This document shows positions 40,211-49,030 of a stretch of DNA of 52,376 nt, one piece after another. The stretch comes from Nitrospirota bacterium (GTDB taxonomy: Bacteria > Nitrospirota > Thermodesulfovibrionia > UBA6902). The notes under the pieces were generated by a model. It was not told where the DNA came from. It did no database searches and saw nothing but the letters and a program-made list of their open reading frames with translations. The number at the start of each line of letters is the position of its first letter. The first letter of the stretch is position 1. Where the stretch lies: positions 1 through 52,376 of the forward strand of contig JACQZF010000005.1 of assembly GCA_016213945.1 (NCBI GenBank). Reading direction: 5' to 3'. Position numbers and translations under genes: made by a program.

Positions 40211-41146
40211 TTATTTGGGACGTCGCGCTATTACTAAAGATTGTCCAACCCAGTACGGAATCAATGCCTTTTCCATACCTAAAGCAGACACTATTTTTCC
40301 ACCAAGCCTGGCAAGTCCTGATACATATGCCTGCATCCTGGAAAATATATAACCTAATTCAAGCGTCTGCCAGTGTTTTTTCCGCATGATTATGTCGAAA
40401 TCTGTCGTCTTCAGCATTTCCGCTATTGTCTTGACGGTAAAATAGTATAGATGTACTGACAAGAGGAAGACCCATTTTCGCCCCATCAACCGCGCAACAG
40501 ACGCGCCGATATCAGGATAATTCACAACAAGTATTCCGCCGGGTTTTAGAATACGATTGCACTCTTTAAGAACAGCCTTGGGGTCCGGCGTGTGTTCCAA
40601 TACATCCCATAAGGTAACTACATCAAATGTGCTTTCTTTGAACTGCATATTAAACACTGTTCCAGCATGAACAGTGATGTTGTAGTGTTTGCTTCCCCAT
40701 TCAGCAAGCCATCTGCTTGGTTCACATCCTATAACATCCCATCCACGTTTACTTGCAACTCCTAAAAAAGATCCTCCTGCCGTGCCGATGTCCAGAATTT
40801 TACCTTTCTGAGGGACAAGGCGTTCAATCAAATCAAGCGACCTTGCAAATGTGCGCTCCCTTCCGGCTATCTGTGATACGAACGTTTCATCAGAGCCGCC
40901 GCTGTAGCCTTCAAGTATGACCTCCTGGCGAAGACGGGGGTTTAGATACTGCAGCCCGCATTTCCTGCAGCGCACAAGCTGGTCGATAAGTACCTCGTCA
41001 CCCGAGGACCTGAATGTCTCTATAATGTTGCCCGGTTTTGCTTTTTCATACTGAGGAGGATAAACCACTTCATACTCATTGCTGCCGCATAAACTGCAAT
41101 TAACATTTTCCAGCATCTCTTCATAACTTTTAACCTGCATGCTCAT
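40211..41146 (-). CDS. SAM-dependent methyltransferase with zinc-ribbon N-terminus
   Basis: 311 residues from the ATG at 41146, preceded by GGAG eight bases away. N-terminal double CxxC (CSLCGSNEY... RCRKCGLQYLNPR) forms a zinc ribbon. A class I methyltransferase follows (GKILDIGTAGGSFLGVASKR, VVTLWDVLEHTPDP, LKPGGILVVNYPD). The C-terminal segment is hydrophobic near 235-260. This type is common in polysaccharide clusters, acting on sugars or lipid-linked intermediates. Substrate not evident. It sits between a radical SAM gene and the UGM-like gene on the same strand. Confidence 0.88.
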   Translation of the reverse strand: MSMQVKSYEEMLENVNCSLCGSNEYEVVYPPQYEKAKPGNIIETFRSSGDEVLIDQLVRCRKCGLQYLNPRLRQEVILEGYSGGSDETFVSQIAGRERTFARSLDLIERLVPQKGKILDIGTAGGSFLGVASKRGWDVIGCEPSRWLAEWGSKHYNITVHAGTVFNMQFKESTFDVVTLWDVLEHTPDPKAVLKECNRILKPGGILVVNYPDIGASVARLMGRKWVFLLSVHLYYFTVKTIAEMLKTTDFDIIMRKKHWQTLELGYIFSRMQAYVSGLARLGGKIVSALGMEKALIPYWVGQSLVIARRPK

Positions 41147-41248
41147 CAAGCTTACTCCTTCTTCCTGATCTGATTTAATTTATGGAATCTCGTATAAAAT
41201 TTAACCGTCTGAATACAATTTCCAGGAATATTGAAACAGATGCGCCCG

Positions 41249-42661
41249 TTATCCCCTCTTGGAATAAAGCCAGTACCTAAATAATGATAACCAGCTTATT
41301 CCATATCTTGTTTTAATATCCCTGCCGAAATTCCAATAGAAAACAAGCGGGTACAACTTATCAATATTTAAAACCGGATCTTTCACTAAACTGACAAACT
41401 TGTCATATTCAATATTTGATTTAACGCAATAACCAAACAGCTTTTGCGCATTATTGAACAATCTGCGCTTCACGGGATCGTCTATAATGCTTGACTGGAA
41501 ATATGAGTACGTAAATTTACTTCCGAAATCTTTGCCGGTTTGCTCTCGAATGATCTCAGCTATACGCGTCCCGGGATACGGCTGAAGTATCGAACACACA
41601 GGGTATGTTGCCTTTATGTTCTGGTTCATTTTTATAGTTGCGTAAATATCTTCAAGTGTCTCATCGGGAAGCCCGATCATATTGAATGTTACAAATGACA
41701 TATTATGATAATTCAGGGCATCGGCAGCTTTATATACATCTTTGTCAGTAATCGGCTTGCCGTAGATTTCTCTTCTGATTTTTTCAACCCCGCTCTCAAT
41801 TGCGAAATACATTATCCTGCAACCGGCGTCCTTCAGTAAACCAACAACTTCTCTATCTATCTGTTTAGCGGAACTGATACATGCAAAAGACCGTGCTATC
41901 TCTTTTTTATATCGTTCGCAAAACTCGCGCACCCAATCCTTTGACAAAAGGAATTGATCATCAATTATCTCGAGGGTCTTCCACCCGTATTTCTTCAACT
42001 CTTTTATCTCTTCAATAACGCTGTTGACTGATCGCTGCCGGATAATCTTCCCGTGTCCTTGATAGATTTTTTTATATGCATGGTTAAAACAGTAACTGCA
42101 GTTGAAAGGACAGCCTCTTGAGGTCCATACTTTTTTATGAGGGTTATTTCTCAGTGAAGCGTACTTTTCGTAATGAGAGCGGTCTGAAAAAGGCAGTTCA
42201 GACAGTTCGGCTTCTGTTAAAAGCTGGCCGACTTCATTTTTGACTATGGAATCCCCATCTTTTATCCAAAGATTGGGAACATCTTTTATTGAGGACATGC
42301 TGCCGTCATAGTTTTTTAAAAGCTGCAACAGGGGTTTTTCACCCTCGCCTACGCACACGATATCTATATCGGACTGCTCAACAACCTGAGGGAAAAATGT
42401 AGGGTGTGGTCCGCCTAAAATTATCTTTGCGCCGGGAAGATTTTTTTTAATATAGCGTGCCGTAGAGAGCGTCCAATCTATCGAAGGAGAACACAGGCTT
42501 ATGCCAACAAATTCGGGGTTCTTGTCTTTAAGTTCTTTAATGTTTTTTTCGGGATTCATCAGTATCTCTGCATTATAACCGTGATACTTCAGATACGCGG
42601 TAAGTATCATAGGACCAAGCTTATCTTCTATTTCCTTTTGAACGAATACTATTTTATTCAT
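41249..42661 (-). CDS. B12-binding radical SAM protein
   Basis: 470 residues. An N-terminal cobalamin-binding-type Rossmann domain (about 1-150: ILTAYLKYHGYNAEILM, IILGGPHPTFFP, VCVGEGEKPL) leads to the radical SAM cluster motif SRGCPFNCSYCFN (CxxxCxxC) near residue 190 and a TIM barrel to about 400. The B12 fold lacks the classic DxHxxG. Such proteins methylate or rearrange unreactive carbons on lipids, sugars or hopanoids. AGAGGG precedes the ATG. It is one of three in this cluster. Confidence 0.9.
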   Translation of the reverse strand: MNKIVFVQKEIEDKLGPMILTAYLKYHGYNAEILMNPEKNIKELKDKNPEFVGISLCSPSIDWTLSTARYIKKNLPGAKIILGGPHPTFFPQVVEQSDIDIVCVGEGEKPLLQLLKNYDGSMSSIKDVPNLWIKDGDSIVKNEVGQLLTEAELSELPFSDRSHYEKYASLRNNPHKKVWTSRGCPFNCSYCFNHAYKKIYQGHGKIIRQRSVNSVIEEIKELKKYGWKTLEIIDDQFLLSKDWVREFCERYKKEIARSFACISSAKQIDREVVGLLKDAGCRIMYFAIESGVEKIRREIYGKPITDKDVYKAADALNYHNMSFVTFNMIGLPDETLEDIYATIKMNQNIKATYPVCSILQPYPGTRIAEIIREQTGKDFGSKFTYSYFQSSIIDDPVKRRLFNNAQKLFGYCVKSNIEYDKFVSLVKDPVLNIDKLYPLVFYWNFGRDIKTRYGISWLSLFRYWLYSKRG

Positions 42662-42718
42662 AAACCCTCTTTTATTTTATTCCAATCAACAAACTATCTT
42701 TTCATGAAGAAAGGTTTG

Positions 42719-43675
42719 TTAAAAAATGGTCTTGCTTCTCCTGCCAATAATTTGATTCATCTCCCGGAAGCGGGTATTAATCGCATTGAGAATTAATCCG
42801 ATTGCCAATGACACTATTGCTATAGGACTAAATATGATAATAGTTCCTGTCAACACTTCATTGGGCAGCTTGACACTCCCTATGAAATTTAAAATCCTCA
42901 ATACTGCCGCTAAAGCAGATAATAAAAAACAGAACAAACTCAACGTCCCGAATAATCTTATCGGTTGATGGTCCCTGAGCAGGAGTCCGGCAGTCAATAT
43001 TATTCTGTAGCCGTCTCGGAAAGATCTCAATTTTGATTCGCTGCCCTCCGGCCTGTTACGATAACGAATCGGAATCTCGAGAACATCGAGTCCTTTCTCT
43101 AATGCTTGTAAAGTCAGCTCCGTCTCTGTCTCAAAACCCGGAGTCAAAAGCGGAACTGATTTAATAAAACGACGGCTGAACACACGATATCCTGATAAAA
43201 TATCAAGGTAGCCTGTCTTGAATATACGGTTAATTGTTGAGACTATTAACTTGTTGCCAAACTGGTGTAACCGGCGCATAGAATCATCAGTTGCATTTGG
43301 AAGTCTATTGCCCACTACCATGTCCGCCTCTCCTTTCAGGATAGGTCCTAACAGTTTGGGGGCATCTTCGGCGTAATATGTGTCATCACCATCCACCACA
43401 ATAAGGCCATCTGTATCTATAGTATCAAAAATAACCTGCATGACATTGCCTTTACCCTGCTTTCGCACATGATGGACTATAGCACCCTCTTTTTTTGCAA
43501 TTTCTACACTGTCATCCGTTGAATTATTGTCAAAAATATGCACAGGAACATCTTGTAAAACATTTCTAAAATCATTTATTACCTTAGCAATTGTTAATGC
43601 CTCGTTGTAACAAGGAATGGCAACTGCTATGTTATGATTTTTTTTAGCCTCTGATATGCTTGAGCTCTGTCCCAT
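42719..43675 (-). CDS. GT2 glycosyltransferase (dolichol/undecaprenyl-phosphate-sugar type)
   Basis: 318 residues. GT-A fold with VAIPCYNEALTIAKVI, the FDNNSTDDS nucleotide-binding loop, VVDGDDTYY (DxD), a TETELTLQAL acceptor element and RNRPEGSESKL. Two C-terminal helices (about 235-260 and 275-300) anchor it. Proteins of this arrangement make polyprenyl-phosphate sugars, which would feed the GT-C enzymes in the same cluster. Same strand as its neighbours, with about 45-60 base gaps. Confidence 0.88.
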   Translation of the reverse strand: MGQSSSISEAKKNHNIAVAIPCYNEALTIAKVINDFRNVLQDVPVHIFDNNSTDDSVEIAKKEGAIVHHVRKQGKGNVMQVIFDTIDTDGLIVVDGDDTYYAEDAPKLLGPILKGEADMVVGNRLPNATDDSMRRLHQFGNKLIVSTINRIFKTGYLDILSGYRVFSRRFIKSVPLLTPGFETETELTLQALEKGLDVLEIPIRYRNRPEGSESKLRSFRDGYRIILTAGLLLRDHQPIRLFGTLSLFCFLLSALAAVLRILNFIGSVKLPNEVLTGTIIIFSPIAIVSLAIGLILNAINTRFREMNQIIGRRSKTIF

Positions 43676-43718
43676 TCTTTTTATATATATTCGGTTTTTA
43701 CAACAAATAACATAACAA

Positions 43719-45215
43719 CTAACTATTGGAGCTACGGAATTTACTTAACAATACTTCATTTAAAAAATTCATAATATAAACTCTTCCGTGAACATAGCGT
43801 CTTTTGGTTAAAGCAATTACAACGCGGGGTAAGGCGGTAGTAATATAATAATTTTGTATCCGGAATAAGCGGTATAAACGGCTTTTAATCAAAAAGTAAA
43901 CAAGCCATTTCGGCAGCAGGGGGAAATAATTAAACAAAAAATTAATACTGTAGTATCGCTTTGGGTCTTTTAAACTTCCTCCGGTAAGAAGGGAGCCGCT
44001 TTCTATTAATGTGCCTTGCTCTATACTGTCGATATCTTTATCGGAAAGCAATCCCTGTTTATAAGCAATGCTGACTATTTCTGTCTTGGGATAATAAGTC
44101 AGCCAATATACGCTTATTATATCGGGTCTGCACCCGTTATAAAACATGACGCTTTCCTCTTCTTTTTCAAGTGTATCACCTGGGACCCCCAGCAAATGAT
44201 CAGCCTGTACCAATATGCCCGCTTCCTTTAAATATTTTATGGCTTGAACAATTTTTTCATTGTTGGACCTTCTATTGAGTATTTTCGAACAAACTTCCTC
44301 TGAAGTTGATTCCACCCCTATCCCTACAAAAATACAGCCGGTCGAACTGAGCAGCTCTGCTATCTCATTGTCTATATAGAATGGATTTACTATGCACATA
44401 AAAGGCAAATTAATTTTACTCTTGAACTCACTACAAAATTCCCGAATCCAGTTTTTGCTTGTAGTAAATGAATCATCCCAGAATGAAATATACTTAGGTG
44501 AAAATTGTTTTTTTGCATGAAGCAGTTCATCAATTACATTTTGCACCGTTCTCCGCCTCAGGTCCTTTTTTCCCCTCAAGACATGATAAAACGAATTAAA
44601 ACAATACGAGCAACTGTAAGGACAGCCCCGGCTGGTAATGATACGGTATTCTCCGGTCAATTTCATTAACGAGGAAAACGGGGCCTTATGGGGAAAAGGC
44701 ACCTCGTCCAGATCGGACAGTTTCCCTTCTATAAACTCACCGATCATTCTGTCTCCTGATTTAAAAACTATTCCTTTAACCGGTTTATCAGGAAGAACAA
44801 ATTTATTTTCTTTTCTCCCCTCTTGAAGAAATTCACTAAAAGAGATTTCAGCTTCGCCTATAGCGACACAATCAACTTCTGGATTATTAAGTACCCTTTG
44901 AGGAACTGCTGTCGGGTGAATGCCCCCGAATATTGTAATTACATGAGGCATGATCTCTTTCAATGCCTTCGCACATTTCAGTTGATATTGATAATTGTCG
45001 GTCACACATGAAAAAGCGACAACATCCGGATTAGTATTTACGACCCTTTTGGCTATATCGGGAAAAGAAAGAGATTTATTCACCCTGTTAACAAAATTAT
45101 TCCGCGCCTGATAATACACAAGATCTGTCTCGTATCCGTTTTTCAGACATACAGACATTAAATACTGGGTACCCAAATTTTCAAAATCCGGGTAAACAAA
45201 AGTAACCTTAGGCAT
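43719..45215 (-). CDS. B12-binding radical SAM protein
   Basis: 498 residues. N-terminal B12-type domain (FGGIHPTAVPQRVL, VDCVAIGEAE) and the radical SAM motif SRGCPYSCSYCFNSFY near residue 200, with the EDS-like WDDSFTTSKNWI and GIGVESTSEEV elements of the barrel. Its start overlaps the end of the upstream radical SAM gene by eight bases, so the two are co-translated. Substrate not readable; sequence differs clearly from its two neighbours, so they probably act in sequence, not in parallel. Confidence 0.9.
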   Translation of the reverse strand: MPKVTFVYPDFENLGTQYLMSVCLKNGYETDLVYYQARNNFVNRVNKSLSFPDIAKRVVNTNPDVVAFSCVTDNYQYQLKCAKALKEIMPHVITIFGGIHPTAVPQRVLNNPEVDCVAIGEAEISFSEFLQEGRKENKFVLPDKPVKGIVFKSGDRMIGEFIEGKLSDLDEVPFPHKAPFSSLMKLTGEYRIITSRGCPYSCSYCFNSFYHVLRGKKDLRRRTVQNVIDELLHAKKQFSPKYISFWDDSFTTSKNWIREFCSEFKSKINLPFMCIVNPFYIDNEIAELLSSTGCIFVGIGVESTSEEVCSKILNRRSNNEKIVQAIKYLKEAGILVQADHLLGVPGDTLEKEEESVMFYNGCRPDIISVYWLTYYPKTEIVSIAYKQGLLSDKDIDSIEQGTLIESGSLLTGGSLKDPKRYYSINFLFNYFPLLPKWLVYFLIKSRLYRLFRIQNYYITTALPRVVIALTKRRYVHGRVYIMNFLNEVLLSKFRSSNS

Positions 45216-46725
45216 GACTCGCGGATCTCCTCAAAAAAGCGTTGGACAGGGCTTGTCTGATTTCATAAAAGCGAATTGATAAGGCCCGGTAAGGCACCAT
45301 CTCCATCTTTGTCTCAAACCTGCGTATCATAAAGTTTATGGGCTGTTTAAGAAATTTCAACGGATGGGACAGAAGCTTCCAGAGCAAAAAGTGTTTATAC
45401 AAATCCAATCTGAAACGATTTAAGCGTTCATAATCTTCCCGCCATGTCGGCGAGAAATTGAGTTCAGATAACGAATTGTAACCATAGAATGATTCAAATA
45501 TTGAAGAACCAGGCACAGGAGTAACAATAAAAAGAGCGATTTCATCCACGCCCTTACGTGTCAACCTGTGCACAAGGTCCCATGTCATCTTTAAATCCTC
45601 TTCGGTTTCACCAGGGAAGCCAAGCACAAAACAAACCTGTAATTTTATTCCCGCCTTGCTCATATGAGCAGCAAGACGCTCAGCATGCGGAAGGTTAAAT
45701 GGCTTGTTCATCAGCTTAAGAACACGGGAAGAGCCTGATTCAGGTGAAATGGATATATAGCTGCACCCGGACCTTGCCATTAAATCAACAGTTTCTTCAT
45801 CACGGATAGTTTCGATTTTAGTGCCCGAAACAATTTTCCAGTTGATATTTAATTTACGGCTAATAATGTCACGACATATATCCCTGGTGCGTTCATCTGA
45901 AATTGTAGGGTCTACATCCTCAATATGAAATTCCTGAATATTGTAGGTTTGTGAAAAAAATTCCATTTCATCTACCACGTTCTTTGCAGAACGTTTCCTC
46001 CATGCTCTATTATTGGTCTTTGGTATTACACAAAATCCGCACTGATAAGGGCAGCCACGGGAAGTCAAGATGGGCAGATAACGCTTCTTTGTAAAAGGAC
46101 CATGCGCAAAATGAATATCCCAGTAATTCTTTAAAGGGAACAGTTCCCATGCAGGAAAAGGTAAGGCATCAAGGTCCGCAATATGGCCGGAAGGAATATT
46201 ATAAAACTCTCTTGACCCTACCCCGTCAAGTTGATGCACATCTCCGAATCCGTTAATCAGGAAGTTAGCAAGCTCTGCTGCCCTATGTTCCCCTTCTCCT
46301 GTAAGCACATAATCCGCGCCTGCTTTATAGAATGATTCGGCAACACAGCTCAAGGCATAAGCAGTCACAGCTTGTGTATTTTCGACAACAATAAGCGGGG
46401 TATCTTTAAATTTCCGTTTAATGGCTTCAACAATTCCTATAGTGGAAATATGGTTAGTGAGATTAATGGCATATACAAATATAACCTTGCAATCAGATGG
46501 TATCTCTCTGATAATCTCATCATGGGTCAAACCAAGCATTAAGTAATTCCCATTACGCGTTGACTGATGAGGTTTTTCACCAAAAGCATCAATTGCTTTT
46601 ACAGTAAAATCTGCCTCTATTAGCGAAGACGCTATATATGCCAAACCTATTGGCATATATACAACCCCGGTGGTAAAGGGATCATTGCGTTGAACAACGA
46701 GATTAGGATTAATCAAGATTATCAC
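45208..46725 (-). CDS. B12-binding radical SAM protein
   Basis: 505 residues. N-terminal B12-type Rossmann domain (VVYMPIGLAYIASSLIEA, YVLTGEGEHRAAELANF), radical SAM motif TSRGCPYQCGFCVIPK near residue 230, then YISISPESGSSRVLKLM and GFPGETEEDLKMTW of the barrel. The C-terminus (about 420-500) is basic and helical, which may contact membrane. It overlaps the next radical SAM gene by eight bases. It is preceded by a 233-base gap, so a promoter may lie there. Confidence 0.9.
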   Translation of the reverse strand: MIILINPNLVVQRNDPFTTGVVYMPIGLAYIASSLIEADFTVKAIDAFGEKPHQSTRNGNYLMLGLTHDEIIREIPSDCKVIFVYAINLTNHISTIGIVEAIKRKFKDTPLIVVENTQAVTAYALSCVAESFYKAGADYVLTGEGEHRAAELANFLINGFGDVHQLDGVGSREFYNIPSGHIADLDALPFPAWELFPLKNYWDIHFAHGPFTKKRYLPILTSRGCPYQCGFCVIPKTNNRAWRKRSAKNVVDEMEFFSQTYNIQEFHIEDVDPTISDERTRDICRDIISRKLNINWKIVSGTKIETIRDEETVDLMARSGCSYISISPESGSSRVLKLMNKPFNLPHAERLAAHMSKAGIKLQVCFVLGFPGETEEDLKMTWDLVHRLTRKGVDEIALFIVTPVPGSSIFESFYGYNSLSELNFSPTWREDYERLNRFRLDLYKHFLLWKLLSHPLKFLKQPINFMIRRFETKMEMVPYRALSIRFYEIRQALSNAFLRRSASHA

Positions 46726-46871
46726 TATTAAATTAATTTAACACATAATAAAAATTATTTACAATTTTAACTGAAGAGTAAAATGTGAATTCAAAGAATC
46801 ACGGGAAGCAACCGGTCAGTCAAAACTGCAAAACTTTTAGATAGATGCAAATATTACTGCATTGTAATAAC

Positions 46872-46892
46872 ATCAAGTTTACTAAACTTGAT
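46872..46892 (-). terminator. Hairpin after the sulfatase-fold gene
   Basis: ATCAAGTTT and AAACTTGAT form a perfect nine-base stem with a three-base loop, about 70 bases beyond the stop of the gene at 46959 on the minus strand. The U-tract after it is poor, so it may be an attenuator, an mRNA end, or chance. The rest of the 233-base gap shows nothing else. Confidence 0.4.
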
Positions 46893-46958
46893 TCTTTGAG
46901 AAATCCATCAAGGCCCTCTATATAATCATTCAGAGCAAGGTTGATATGAAACATAAAA

Positions 46959-48974
46959 TTAATTTAAGTTAGACTGCGTTATATTAGCATTTACAGATGA
47001 AAGACTATCCACAATCAATTTATTAAGACGCTGTGCTATTATTGGCTCCTTGTGTATTAGGTTGTCCGTTTCATTAGGGTCAGACTTTACATTAAACAGC
47101 AGTAACCTCTTCTTTTCTAAGTAATTGATAAGCTTATAGTCTCCATCCCATACAGCGATTGTTCCTTTTGAAATTGGATGATTCTTGCGGACATTTGTAA
47201 GCTGCATAGAAAATACAGGATATTGATTAAAGGGTCTATCAAACATTAAGGGCATTAATGATTGGCCCTCCATCCACTTTGGAACCGAGATCCCTGCAAG
47301 CTCAAGAATTGTGGGGGCTATATCTATATGTCCAGCTGGCATATTTATTACCCTGTTCTTTACATCACCTATACTTAAATACAGTTCTGCAGGTATTTTG
47401 ATTATTAAAGGTACATGCACCAACTGTTCATATAGATGGGAACCCGTATGGCCTTGGTAGCCGTGTGAAAAGCTTTCACCATGGTCTGACGACAAGATTA
47501 CGATTGTATTGGACATATCTACGGTTTTCGCAAGATTTAACACAAATAACTCAAATTCATGGTCAGAATATAAAATAAACTCATCATAACGCTTCCGAAG
47601 ATTATCTATAACTGGTTGCATCTCTGGTTGATATTCTTCGTATAATAAAGGTTCTTGCTTTTTTCTTGAATCAAATTCTCCTGCATTTCCAAACTGACCA
47701 ATATACGGTTTCGGAGGCAAGAATAATTCATGTGGTGGATATACATGAAGCCATGCAAAAAATGGGCGCCTTGATTTTGCATTACGATTTCTCTCGGAAA
47801 TATATTGTAGGAACTTATTATAGACATTTTCAGCTGCGTATTTATTCATCGATGTGTCCGGCCGATTCTTTTCAATTTCCCGGATGATATAATTACCATC
47901 AAAAAATAATTCGTTTGCAATCGGACGTCCTTCTATCCTTATCTTGTTCTTTAGTCTGTCAAACCACCACTCATCTGGTAGCCAAAATGTCGTAGGATCA
48001 TCCTTAATTGAAAATGCATCTTGTATTCCAATTTTCTTCGGGTGTGCAAGCCAATTTTGCACAAATCCAAGGACATCGTAGCCATATTCTTTGAGAACAG
48101 CAGGGAGATTGTTTCCATAATGAATAATTGATTGCTTTTCTGCCAAATACCAGATTCTGTGTGTCCATGGCCTTTGACCAGTCATAATACTCATAGTTGA
48201 AGGGGTTGTCCAATTAGATGCAGAATATATCCTGCTATAAACAATGGCGTCCTTTGCCCAGTTTGATATAAACGGTGTTGTTGGACGGTTGTAACCGTAT
48301 ACCTGCATATCAATAGCAGTTAATGAGTCCATTGTAACAAAAACGATATTGGGTTGGTTTGTATGAATTTCTGGCGGCTTTTCCTCTACGACCTTATTTC
48401 GCGCATGAGTGGCAGGATAATTAGAATCTGGTATGTAACTTGTAGGCGTCAAAAATAAAGAGATTGGCAACGATATAACAAACAATAAACCAAAGAGCCA
48501 AATCAATGGAGTTAAACGGCTATCTAATGCATAAATGATATTCTTAGTGATTCTTTGTATCCCTTTACGCCAAATCCAAAATATACCTAAGAGAAGAACA
48601 ATCCCAACTGTATAGGTTGTAAAACGACTCAATCCTATTAAACTATGTGCATTGATTTTAAATAAAGTATTCTTTAAATATAACGCTAATCCATACAGAA
48701 CTGCTCCTGCAACTATATGTTCAAAACAAATAAAGCCCCAGGATCTGGGGAATATTCTTGAAAATACATAAATGACAGTCCAGCAAATAATAGCACATAT
48801 TACTCCCATCATTATCCATAAAATATAAGCTAACGATAAATCTGGAAGAACCTCTATAAAACGTAAATAAAAAGAATATCCATCCCACTTATAAAAAGCA
48901 TTCTTAATGAAAAGAAGGGAGAATGAAATGAAAAATATTCGTAAAGTTATAGTAAACGATTCTCGGGTGGTCAT
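46959..48974 (-). CDS. Membrane-anchored sulfatase/phosphotransferase-fold enzyme
   Basis: 671 residues. Five membrane helices (about 8-180) precede an alkaline-phosphatase-superfamily domain (about 205-650). Metal motifs NIVFVTMDSLTAIDMQVYGY, ILSSDHGESFSHG and the following GHTGSHLYEQ are present. The nucleophile region reads NWTTPSTMSIMTG: the Cys of CxPSR (needed for formylglycine) is Thr and the Arg is also missing. It is therefore not a classic sulfatase and resembles phosphoethanolamine- or glycerophosphate-transferase types that use Thr. It may add or remove a phospho-group on the exported glycan. No strong ribosome site. Confidence 0.82.
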   Translation of the reverse strand: MTTRESFTITLRIFFISFSLLFIKNAFYKWDGYSFYLRFIEVLPDLSLAYILWIMMGVICAIICWTVIYVFSRIFPRSWGFICFEHIVAGAVLYGLALYLKNTLFKINAHSLIGLSRFTTYTVGIVLLLGIFWIWRKGIQRITKNIIYALDSRLTPLIWLFGLLFVISLPISLFLTPTSYIPDSNYPATHARNKVVEEKPPEIHTNQPNIVFVTMDSLTAIDMQVYGYNRPTTPFISNWAKDAIVYSRIYSASNWTTPSTMSIMTGQRPWTHRIWYLAEKQSIIHYGNNLPAVLKEYGYDVLGFVQNWLAHPKKIGIQDAFSIKDDPTTFWLPDEWWFDRLKNKIRIEGRPIANELFFDGNYIIREIEKNRPDTSMNKYAAENVYNKFLQYISERNRNAKSRRPFFAWLHVYPPHELFLPPKPYIGQFGNAGEFDSRKKQEPLLYEEYQPEMQPVIDNLRKRYDEFILYSDHEFELFVLNLAKTVDMSNTIVILSSDHGESFSHGYQGHTGSHLYEQLVHVPLIIKIPAELYLSIGDVKNRVINMPAGHIDIAPTILELAGISVPKWMEGQSLMPLMFDRPFNQYPVFSMQLTNVRKNHPISKGTIAVWDGDYKLINYLEKKRLLLFNVKSDPNETDNLIHKEPIIAQRLNKLIVDSLSSVNANITQSNLN

Positions 48975-49030
48975 CTTTTTATTTATGAACTATAAACTAT
49001 TCAACAGGGAAAAATAGAGAGAACATATCC

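Noticed and set aside
46959-48974. Classical sulfatase
   Set aside because: The required Cys or Ser of CxPSR and the Arg are not present.
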